Shown piece by piece: positions 1-5,097 of a stretch of 5,217 nt of DNA (the stretch's first letter is position 1; every line of letters begins with the position of its first letter). Location: positions 1 through 5,217 of the forward strand of contig PMYM01000077.1 in assembly GCA_003171235.1 (NCBI GenBank). Reading direction: 5' to 3'. The stretch is from Phycisphaerales bacterium (GTDB lineage: Bacteria; Planctomycetota; Phycisphaerae; SM23-33). Position numbers and translations under genes: made by a program. The notes under the pieces were generated by a model. The model saw only the letters and a program-made list of their open reading frames with translations. It was not told where the DNA came from and made no database searches.

Positions 1-35
1 TTTCAGCTTTAAGCTTTCAGCTTTTGACTTTTAGC
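1..35. repeat. AGCTTT-type short tandem word repeat at window edge
   Basis: A T-rich run contains the 7-base words CAGCTTT (4-10), AAGCTTT (11-17) and CAGCTTT (18-24), followed by a degenerate TGACTTTTAGCTG tail. It is imperfect and non-coding. Its architecture (7-base period, several copies) resembles the other spacer repeats in this window. If it is one arm of a foldback like the others, the partner arm would lie to the left, outside the window. It could also be the tail of a terminator for an unseen upstream gene, but no stem is visible here. Confidence 0.55.
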
Positions 36-87
36 TGCCGGCGGAGTTTTCTATCATGGGGCCTCGGCCTGGATCGCAGAACTGTTT

Positions 88-199
88 GAGCAATTGAGCA
101 GGTGAACAGGAGACCGCAGGCGAGGTCTTATCGCCCAGGAAATGCAGTATCAAGCCTCTGGGGCTTCGCCTGGTCACCTGATCTCCTGCTCGCCTGCTC
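88..199. repeat. Imperfect inverted repeat upstream of the decarboxylase gene
   Basis: The left arm (88-115) and right arm (172-199) are reverse complements at 22 of 28 positions. The shared blocks are GAGCA, GAGCAGG, GA, CAGG and GACC. The left arm is itself a degenerate 8-base tandem (TTGAGCAA, TTGAGCAG, GTGAACAG). The 56-base interior includes a small AAGCC/GGCTT hairpin (152-156 with 162-166). The element fills most of the 5' region of the decarboxylase gene, so it would lie in or just before its leader. I see no convincing sigma-70 promoter here. A regulatory role is possible but unsupported. Confidence 0.6.
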
Positions 200-228
200 T
201 AAGCCGCTGTAAGCAGCTTGGCCACCCT

Positions 229-235
229 GGAGAAG
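229..235 (+). promoter_or_regulatory. Ribosome binding site favouring the TTG start at 240
   Basis: GGAGAAG ends shortly before the TTG codon at 240. The GGAG core is separated from it by 7 bases, a normal spacing. The alternative in-frame GTG at 246 would be 13 bases from the same core, so the TTG is preferred. Confidence 0.55.
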
Positions 236-239
236 AGCG

Positions 240-1364
240 TTGGCTGTGAAAACCACCAGCAAGACGCGACGGCTGAGGGATCTTGTCCGCCGCCACGGCA
301 GCCCGTTGGCCGTGGTGAGCAAGGCGCTGCTGCGCCGGCAGGTCGAGCGTTTCCGCTGTGCCCTGCCGCGGGTGGAACCGTTCTTCGCCGTCAAGGCCAA
401 CTCGCACCCTGAGATCGTCAAGACCCTCGCCCAGGCCGGCTGCAACTTCGACGTAGCCAGCGTGGGCGAGATGGAGCTGGTGCGGCGCTTGGGGGTGAAG
501 GCCCAAAGGATGATCTTCGCCAACACCATCAAGCCCGCCGAGTCCATCGCCTCCGCCGCCAAGGCCGGGCTGACGCTCATGACCTTCGACAGCGAATACG
601 AACTGGACAAGATCGCCGCCGCCGCCCCCGGCGCCCGCGTGATCGTCCGGATCAAGGTGCCCAACGTCGGCTCGATGGTGGAGCTTTCCCTGAAATTCGG
701 CTGTGACCCAACCGACGCCCTGCCGCTCTTGATCAAGGCCCACAAGCTGGGGCTGCGGCCTACCGGGCTGTCCTTCCACGTCGGCAGCCAGTGCACACGG
801 AACGAGAACTACAGCGACGCCCTGGAGATCGCCGCCATCATCCTGCGCGACGCCCAACTCAAGCAATTGCCGCTGGAGATACTGGACATCGGCGGCGGTT
901 TCCCCATCCGCCACTTCGACGACGAGCCCGACCCATTCGAAAGCTGCGCCGCCCTGGTCAGCCGGGAGATCGACCGGCTGTTCGATAGCAATCTGCGGAT
1001 CATCGCCGAGCCGGGGCGCTTCCTGGTCGGCCCGGCGGTAACGTTGGCCATGCGGGTCATCGGCAAGGCCATCCGCGACAACAAGCACTGGTACTACCTG
1101 GACGACGGGGTGTACGGCTCGCTCTCGGGGCTGATCTTCGACCACGCCAAGTACCAGTACAAGGTGATGCGCAACGGGCGGACGCAGCTTTCCACCCTGG
1201 CCGGGCCCACCTGCGACGGGCTGGACGTCATCGCCCGGGGCGAGGAGATGCCCGAGCTGGAGGTGGGCGACATCGTGTACGTCGAGAACTGCGGGGCCTA
1301 CTCCACCGCCAGCGCCACCTGGTTCAACGGCCTGCCGCCGGCTAAAGTTGTCGTTCTTCCGTGA
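240..1364 (+). CDS. Fold-III PLP-dependent decarboxylase, ornithine decarboxylase family
   Basis: This is a 374-residue cytoplasmic enzyme of the eukaryotic-type ornithine/lysine/diaminopimelate decarboxylase family (alanine-racemase-like barrel plus C-terminal beta domain). Visible landmarks are FFAVKANSHP with the probable Schiff-base lysine K52, FDVASVGEMELV (70-81), FHVGSQC with H180, the phosphate-binding glycine run DIGGGFP (216-222), EPGRF (257-261), TCDGLD with the catalytic cysteine C325 and D326, and GAYSTASATWFNG around Y354. The CDGLD motif and the length point to ornithine decarboxylase rather than diaminopimelate decarboxylase. Lysine or another basic amino acid cannot be excluded from sequence alone. 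The expected product is putrescine with loss of CO2. The start is TTG, chosen by a GGAG site 7 bases upstream; GTG at 246 is the alternative. A deoxyhypusine-synthase-like gene follows 155 bases downstream on the same strand, suggesting a polyamine pathway. A large foldback repeat between the two may limit cotranscription. Confidence 0.9.
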   Translation: MAVKTTSKTRRLRDLVRRHGSPLAVVSKALLRRQVERFRCALPRVEPFFAVKANSHPEIVKTLAQAGCNFDVASVGEMELVRRLGVKAQRMIFANTIKPAESIASAAKAGLTLMTFDSEYELDKIAAAAPGARVIVRIKVPNVGSMVELSLKFGCDPTDALPLLIKAHKLGLRPTGLSFHVGSQCTRNENYSDALEIAAIILRDAQLKQLPLEILDIGGGFPIRHFDDEPDPFESCAALVSREIDRLFDSNLRIIAEPGRFLVGPAVTLAMRVIGKAIRDNKHWYYLDDGVYGSLSGLIFDHAKYQYKVMRNGRTQLSTLAGPTCDGLDVIARGEEMPELEVGDIVYVENCGAYSTASATWFNGLPPAKVVVLP

Positions 1365-1385
1365 TCGCTTGGAAAACCAAAATCC

Positions 1386-1480
1386 TACGCAGAGGCGCAG
1401 AGAGCACAGAGAATGCGCAGAGACCAAAAGAATAATGATTCTCTCTCCGCGTTCCTCTGCGTTCTCTGCGCCTCGGCGTA
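1386..1480. repeat. Large foldback repeat of CGCAGAG words between the two polyamine genes
   Basis: The left arm (1386-1423) and right arm (1442-1480) are reverse complements over about 38 bases with roughly six mismatches and one indel, around an AT-rich 18-base loop (1424-1441). Each arm is built from near-tandem copies of a word such as CGCAGAG/CACAGAG at a period of about 9 bases. As RNA it would form a very long hairpin, and it is followed by TTTTAT at 1495-1500. It could therefore attenuate or end transcription from the decarboxylase gene, or protect an mRNA end. It resembles the 4996-5083 element in plan but not in sequence. It does not code for protein. Confidence 0.85.
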
Positions 1481-1506
1481 GAAAGCTGTTGAACTTTTAT
1501 AGGACT

Positions 1507-1511
1507 AAGGA
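1507..1511 (+). promoter_or_regulatory. Ribosome binding site for the DHS-like gene
   Basis: AAGGA lies 8 bases before the ATG at 1520 and fixes that start over the second in-frame methionine (residue 7). It sits just outside the right arm of the preceding foldback repeat, so the repeat does not mask it directly. Confidence 0.7.
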
Positions 1512-1519
1512 ACGAGAGA

Positions 1520-2683
1520 ATGAAACGTACTCACAGAATGCGTAAAGACCTCACCGACCTTCCCGAGTGGATGAAGAAGAAGGAGTGTCCCCACAAGGAT
1601 CAGTACCTTTCCGGCAAGCGCATCATGCCCAAGGGCATCACCGGCAAGGAAAAGTTGGCCGACCTGATGGACAACGCCTTCCTGGCCTACAACTCCGCCC
1701 GCCTGCGCGAGGGCTGCGACCTGTACGCCCGCAAGATGCTGGAAGACGACGTTACCGTCGGCATGAGCCTGGCCGGGGCCCTGACCCCTGCCGGCCTGGG
1801 CTGCTCGTGCATCATCCCGCTCATCAAGGCGGGCTTTGTGGACTGGGTGGTGGCCACCGGGGCCAACCTCTACCACGACCTGCACTTCGCCTTCAATTAC
1901 CCGCTGCACGTGGGCAGCCACCTGGTGGACGACGCCGACCTGCGCAAGAACGACGTGGTCCGCATCTACGACGTGCTGCTGGGCTACACCGACTGCCTCA
2001 TGGCCACCGACGAAGTCCTGCGCGGCATCCTGGTTCAGCCGGAGTTCCAGAAGGAGATGGGCACAGCCGAGCTGCACCACCTTATCGGCAAGTACGCCGC
2101 CCAGTGGGAGAATAAGAACGGGCTGAAGGACGTTTCGGTGATGGCGGCGGCCTACCGCTGCGGCGTGCCGCTGTACACCTCCAGCCCGGGCGACTCCACC
2201 ATCGGCATGAACGTGGCCGGCGTGGAGCTCAAGGGCAACAAGCTGCGCATCAACCCCTCCATCGACGTCAACGAGACCACCAGCTACGTGCTGGGGGCCA
2301 AGCGTTCCGGCGGCAAGAGCGCCGTCATGCTCATGGGCGGGGGCAGCCCCAAGAATTTCATGCTCCAGACCGAGCCGCAGATCCAGGAAGTGCTCAGGAT
2401 CAAGGAGGTGGGGCAGGACTACTTCTTCCAGGTCACCGACGCCCGGCCGGACACCGGCGGGCTGTCGGGCGCCACGCCCCACGAGGCGGTCTCCTGGGGC
2501 AAGGTGGACCCCACCCGCCTGCCCGACGCCGTGGTTTGTTACACCGACACCACCATCGCCCTGCCCATCATCACCCATTACGCCCTGGCCCGCCGGGCCA
2601 AGCGCAAGCTCAAGCGGCTGTACGACCGCCGAGCCGAACTGATGGAGGCCCTGGTTCGGGAATATTTCACCCACAACAAGTAG
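1520..2683 (+). CDS. Deoxyhypusine-synthase-like protein, probable polyamine aminobutyltransferase
   Basis: This 387-residue protein belongs to the deoxyhypusine synthase fold family (human enzyme about 369 residues). The strongest sign is EAVSWGK (322-328). K328 aligns with the catalytic lysine (K329 in human DHS) that forms the enzyme-imine intermediate during NAD-dependent aminobutyl transfer. Other landmarks are a conserved N-terminal TVGMSLAGALTPAGLG stretch (79-94), VVATGANLYHDLHFAF (110-125) in the NAD-binding region, MGGGSPKNF (272-280) and DARPDTGGLSGA (308-319). Eukaryotic DHS has a His-His pair after its GGG motif; here the equivalent positions read N-F, as I recall from other bacterial homologues. 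Bacteria lack the eIF5A substrate, so protein hypusination is unlikely. A cyanobacterial homologue in Anabaena (SpeY) is known to be needed for homospermidine synthesis. The upstream decarboxylase fits the same role: putrescine in, homospermidine or a related polyamine out. The C-terminus is a basic helix-like stretch (358-372). Exact substrates are inferred. Confidence 0.9.
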   Translation: MKRTHRMRKDLTDLPEWMKKKECPHKDQYLSGKRIMPKGITGKEKLADLMDNAFLAYNSARLREGCDLYARKMLEDDVTVGMSLAGALTPAGLGCSCIIPLIKAGFVDWVVATGANLYHDLHFAFNYPLHVGSHLVDDADLRKNDVVRIYDVLLGYTDCLMATDEVLRGILVQPEFQKEMGTAELHHLIGKYAAQWENKNGLKDVSVMAAAYRCGVPLYTSSPGDSTIGMNVAGVELKGNKLRINPSIDVNETTSYVLGAKRSGGKSAVMLMGGGSPKNFMLQTEPQIQEVLRIKEVGQDYFFQVTDARPDTGGLSGATPHEAVSWGKVDPTRLPDAVVCYTDTTIALPIITHYALARRAKRKLKRLYDRRAELMEALVREYFTHNK

Positions 2684-2700
2684 AGAGTGCGGAGTGCGGA

Positions 2701-2727
2701 GAAGAAGAAGAAGAAGAAGAAGAAGAA
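2701..2727. repeat. (GAA)9 microsatellite
   Basis: Nine uninterrupted GAA triplets directly follow the left arm of the GAGTGCG inverted repeat. A shorter GAAGAAGAA run recurs about 60 bases further on (from 2785). The tract is purine-only on the plus strand and lies outside any supported gene. Copy number may vary between strains. Confidence 0.9.
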
Positions 2728-2736
2728 AAGATTAGC

Positions 2737-2762
2737 CGCGAACAACGCGAACTAGCGCGAAC
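2737..2762. repeat. Triplicated CGCGAAC word
   Basis: CGCGAAC occurs at 2737-2743, 2746-2752 and 2756-2762, so the spacing is 9 and then 10 bases. No complementary arm is evident within the gap. It appears to be a single arm, or a remnant, of the same kind of short-word spacer element seen elsewhere in this window. Confidence 0.65.
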
Positions 2763-2800
2763 GAAAAAAAGCGGTAGTTGAGCAAGAAGAAGAAAAGTGC

Positions 2801-2844
2801 CACCCTCAAGCGGAGCGATAGCGAAGCTTGGGGGTGTTCTTTTT
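2801..2844. terminator. Bidirectional hairpin terminator between convergent genes
   Basis: An 11-bp stem pairs 2801-2811 (CACCCTCAAGC) with 2826-2836 (GCTTGGGGGTG). All pairs are Watson-Crick except one T-G wobble, and the loop is 14 bases. On the plus strand the stem runs straight into TTCTTTTT (2837-2844), a typical intrinsic-terminator tail. On the minus strand the bases after the stem read GCACTTTTCTTCTTCTT, also T-rich. The site lies between the 3' ends of the DHS-like gene (plus) and the transporter gene (minus), where a shared terminator is expected. Confidence 0.75.
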
Positions 2845-2910
2845 CCTGCACTCCCAAGCGAAAAACGCCTTCATGCTTCGCACTGCCGCACTTCCGCACT
2901 CCGCACTTCT

Positions 2911-4251
2911 TTACTTCTCCGCCGGTTTATTGCGGGAAGCGGACAGCAGCACGACCAGCAGGATGGCGGCCAAGCCGGCCAGGGCGGCCCCGATGCCAAA
3001 GGCGATGCGCGGGCCGATTAAGGTCCAGAAGACGCCGAACATCAGGCTGGCGGGCAAGGCCGAAATCCCGATGGCGGCACTGTAGATGCCGAAGGCCGTC
3101 GCCCGGTTCTCGCTGGGAACAAAATCCGCCACCAGGGCCTTCTCGGTTCCTTCTGCCATGCCGTAGTAAACGCCGTAAAGCAGGATCAATCCCCAGAACA
3201 AGCCCTCACGCTCGAGCGACGTCTGACCCGGCGCCGGGGCCGCCAGGGCAAAGCCCAGGTACACCAGGGCGTAGACCAGCCAGCCGGCAACGATTATCGG
3301 CCTGCGGCCCAGGCGGTCCGACAGCAATCCGCCGGGGATGCTAAAGACGATCTTGGAAATGTGGAACACCATCCACAGCAGGAGCAGCTTCAGCAGGCTG
3401 AGCTGGAAGTAATCCGCCGCCAGCATCACGATGAACATGTCGCTGCTGTTGCCCAGGGTGAATAGGCCGACGATGGCGACGAAGACGTAGAAATTCCTGG
3501 GCAACCCCCATGCCTTGCGGGCGGCTGCTTGGCCCCCGCCGGGGGCCTGGGGGGCGATCTCCTTGACCATGGTGAACAGTGTGATCATGGCGGCGATGCC
3601 CGGCACGATGGCCAGGATGAACATCCAGCGCAGGGCGGTGAGCATCTGGCCGCTGGGGGCCTGCTTGTGCACATCCACCGCCGGCTGGTTCCACAGCGCC
3701 GGCCCCAGCAGGAAGTAGGCGACGACGATGGCGGCAACGGGCCCCAGCACCGCCCCGGCGTGGTCCATCGAGCGGTGAAAACTGAAGGCCAGGCCGCGGA
3801 CTTCCTTAGGCACGCTGTCGCCGATGAGGGCGTCGCGCGGGCTGGTGCGCACGCCCTTGCCCACGCGGTCCAGGAACTTCAGGAACACCACCTGCAGGCC
3901 GCCGGTGGCTGCGCTGACCAGCCCGGCCAGGCCCATCAGCGGGCGGGCAATCGTGCTGGCGCCGTAGCCGGCGATGACCAGGGCCTTGCGCTTGCCGGAG
4001 CGGTCGCTGATGCGCCCGGAGTAGATCTTCAGTATGCTGGCGGTGGCCTCGGCGACGCCCTCCATCAGGCCGACGTAGAACGCCGCCTTCAGGCCCCCCA
4101 CCAGGCCGGCGATGAAGATCGGCAACAGCGGGTTCATCATCTCGCTGGAGAAGTCGGTGAACAGGCTGACCAGCCCCATGGCCAGCACGTTGCCGCGCAC
4201 GGCCGATTTCCAGGAGGGCTTCTGCTGGGGGGCGGGGGTTTGCTGGGTCAC
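2911..4251 (-). CDS. Major facilitator superfamily transporter, substrate unknown
   Basis: This is a 446-residue inner-membrane protein with about 12 hydrophobic segments and a cytoplasmic, signal-less N-terminus. MFS signatures are clear. The motif A loop GRISDRSGKRK (79-89) lies after TM2. Its second-half counterpart GGLLSDRLGRRP (307-318) lies after TM8. The acidic and basic loop DRVGKGVRTSPRDALI (128-143) lies between TM4 and TM5, and EKALVADFVPSENRATAFG (370-388) between TM10 and TM11. The opening LFTDFSSEMMNPLLPIF (30-46) and the RTSPRDAL loop are characteristic of a widespread, poorly characterised prokaryotic MFS group (as I recall, the MJ1317-like group). A soluble Gly/Ala/Pro-rich linker at 231-250 joins the two halves. 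The start is GTG, with AAGGA 9 bases upstream. The gene is convergent with the DHS-like gene and lies 107 bases downstream of hisH on the same strand. Polyamine export is conceivable from position but has no sequence support. Confidence 0.92.
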   Translation of the reverse strand: MTQQTPAPQQKPSWKSAVRGNVLAMGLVSLFTDFSSEMMNPLLPIFIAGLVGGLKAAFYVGLMEGVAEATASILKIYSGRISDRSGKRKALVIAGYGASTIARPLMGLAGLVSAATGGLQVVFLKFLDRVGKGVRTSPRDALIGDSVPKEVRGLAFSFHRSMDHAGAVLGPVAAIVVAYFLLGPALWNQPAVDVHKQAPSGQMLTALRWMFILAIVPGIAAMITLFTMVKEIAPQAPGGGQAAARKAWGLPRNFYVFVAIVGLFTLGNSSDMFIVMLAADYFQLSLLKLLLLWMVFHISKIVFSIPGGLLSDRLGRRPIIVAGWLVYALVYLGFALAAPAPGQTSLEREGLFWGLILLYGVYYGMAEGTEKALVADFVPSENRATAFGIYSAAIGISALPASLMFGVFWTLIGPRIAFGIGAALAGLAAILLVVLLSASRNKPAEK

Positions 4252-4358
4252 AGCCGGTATTCCTTATTCTCTAGGCTGTCCGATAATTCGTGAGTTCAAG
4301 TATCTTGGCGTGACGCAGGTTGAGTATTGCAGCAGGTTCCTGTCTTACGCTGCTTTTC
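4252..4358 (-). other. Spacer between hisH and the transporter gene
   Basis: This 107-base gap holds the transporter ribosome binding site and little else that I can support. It is the only spacer in the window without a clear short-word foldback element. On the minus strand a TTGAAC hexamer lies 20 bases before TAGAGA, a poor promoter match with wide spacing. A GCAGC/GCTGC stem of 5 bp follows the hisH stop but has no T-tract. Confidence 0.5.
4261..4265 (-). promoter_or_regulatory. Ribosome binding site for the GTG-started transporter
   Basis: On the minus strand AAGGA lies 9 bases before the GTG at 4251. This supports GTG rather than a later ATG as the start and retains the N-terminal MTQQTPAPQQ tail. 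Confidence 0.65.
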
Positions 4359-4973
4359 TCAAACCTGTTCCTTGATCAGCGACACGAAGTTCCGCAGCAT
4401 TTTCAGCCCCGACGGGCCGGACTTCTCGGGGTGGTATTGACAGCCCAGGACGTTGCCCTGCTGCAAGGTGGAGGCGTAGGCCTGGCCATAGTCGGTCAGG
4501 CCGACGGCGACGGCGGGGTCGTCCGGCCGGCAATAGTAGGAATGAGCGAAGTAGAAATAGTCCTCGTCGCGCAGGCCCTCAAAGAGCGGACAGGGCCGGG
4601 CTTGGCGGACCTGGTTCCAGCCCATCTGCGGCACGGTGAGTTCCTGGCCGAATCGCACCACCTGGCCGGGGATGATGTCCAGCCCGTCGTGCAGGCCATG
4701 CTCTTCCGATCGCGTCAATAGCAGTTGCATGCCCAGGCAGATGCCCACGAAAGGCCTTCCGGAGGCTGCATAGTCCCGCAACGGCGCCACCAGGCCAAGC
4801 TCGCGCAGGTTGGCCATGGCCTCGCCGAAGGCCCCCACGCCGGGCAGGATCACCGCCTCGGCCCGGGCCACGGCGGCAGGGTCGCTGGTCAGCTCCGACT
4901 CAACTCCCAGCCGGTCAAGTGCGTACTTAACGCTCCTGAGATTGCCCAGGCCGTAATCTACAATCGCGATCAT
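4359..4973 (-). CDS. hisH: Imidazole glycerol phosphate synthase, glutamine amidotransferase subunit HisH
   Basis: This 204-residue class-I glutamine amidotransferase hydrolyses glutamine and channels ammonia to HisF. HisF uses it to convert PRFAR to imidazole glycerol phosphate and AICAR in histidine synthesis. The N-terminus MIAIVDYGLGNLRSV is diagnostic of HisH. LPGVGAFGEAM (43-53) provides the oxyanion-strand region. The nucleophile is C79 in GICLGMQLL, and the triad is completed by H181 and E183 in CQYHPEKSG. PQMGWNQV (115-122) and YFAHSYY (141-147) are also typical. The reading frame extends upstream to 5021, but those 16 extra residues (MLFVSFVVQVFLRVTE) are mostly a translation of a foldback repeat arm, so the ATG at 4973 is chosen. 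Only a weak AGAG site lies 8 bases upstream. HisF is not in the window. The preceding gene on this strand is guaA, 124 bases away, with a large foldback repeat between them, so cotranscription is uncertain. Confidence 0.96.
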   Translation of the reverse strand: MIAIVDYGLGNLRSVKYALDRLGVESELTSDPAAVARAEAVILPGVGAFGEAMANLRELGLVAPLRDYAASGRPFVGICLGMQLLLTRSEEHGLHDGLDIIPGQVVRFGQELTVPQMGWNQVRQARPCPLFEGLRDEDYFYFAHSYYCRPDDPAVAVGLTDYGQAYASTLQQGNVLGCQYHPEKSGPSGLKMLRNFVSLIKEQV

Positions 4974-4995
4974 TTCCGTCACTCTAAGAAAAACT

Positions 4996-5083
4996 TGAAC
5001 CACAAAGCTCACAAAGAGCACAAAGATTCAGCTTTGAATAATCTCTTTGGATTCTTTGTGTTCTTTGTGATCTTCGTGGTTCA
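4996..5083. repeat. Large foldback repeat of CACAAAG words between guaA and hisH
   Basis: The left arm (4996-5029) and right arm (5050-5083) are reverse complements at 30 of 34 positions around a 20-base AT-rich loop (5030-5049). Within the left arm, CCACAAAG, TCACAAAG and GCACAAAG recur at a 9-base period. In RNA the element would make a long, nearly perfect hairpin 14 bases after the guaA stop on the minus strand, and it ends 22 bases before the hisH start. It could act as a 3'-end stabiliser or attenuator. Reading frames across it give the low-complexity peptide patterns NHKAHKEHKD and FFVFFVIFVVQ, often seen as spurious ORFs in bacterial genomes. Confidence 0.9.
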
Positions 5084-5097
5084 GTCTTTGTTGTTTC

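Larger units (their letters stand above)
2686..2907. repeat. Perfect 15-bp inverted repeat of GAGTGCG words bracketing the convergent gap
   Basis: AGTGCGGAGTGCGGA (2686-2700) is matched exactly in reverse complement at 2893-2907. The word GAGTGCG is doubled in the left arm at a 7-base period, and related GCAC-containing words continue to the left of the right arm (2878-2890). The arms begin immediately after the DHS-like stop codon (2681-2683) and end three bases before the transporter stop codon (2911-2913), so they bracket the whole 227-base convergent spacer. Confidence 0.8.

Noticed and set aside
174..1427. A 417-codon open frame on the minus strand covering the whole decarboxylase gene
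   Set aside because: It is antisense to a well-supported enzyme gene. Its product is a Gly/Asp/His/Gln/Val-rich sequence with no recognisable motif, as expected from the reverse frame of GC-rich codons.
1505..2674. A 389-codon open frame on the minus strand opposite the DHS-like gene
   Set aside because: Same reason: low-complexity Gly/His/Val/Gln composition, no domain, and the plus-strand frame carries the conserved EAVSWGK and GANLYHD motifs.
2778..3344. A 188-codon plus-strand frame starting in the convergent spacer
   Set aside because: Its first part translates spacer repeats and the terminator hairpin, and the rest is an Arg/Pro/Ser-rich shadow of the transporter gene.
240..4251. Transporter as a polyamine exporter belonging to the decarboxylase and DHS-like module
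   Set aside because: The transporter is convergent, separated by a likely terminator, and belongs to a broad MFS group with no substrate-specific motif that I can read.
3529..4293. A 254-codon plus-strand open frame opposite the transporter gene
   Set aside because: It is rich in Gly, Ala, His, Asp and Gln with no hydrophobic core or motif. The minus-strand frame is a clear MFS protein.
4252..4358. A sigma-70 promoter for the transporter or a terminator for hisH
   Set aside because: TTGAAC and TAGAGA are 20 bases apart and the second matches poorly. The GCAGC/GCTGC stem is only 5 bp and lacks a T-tract.
4996..5083. CRISPR array or insertion-sequence terminal repeats
   Set aside because: The CACAAAG words are 9 bases apart with no spacers of constant length, the arms are inverted rather than direct, no cas or transposase gene is present, and no target-site duplication is evident.
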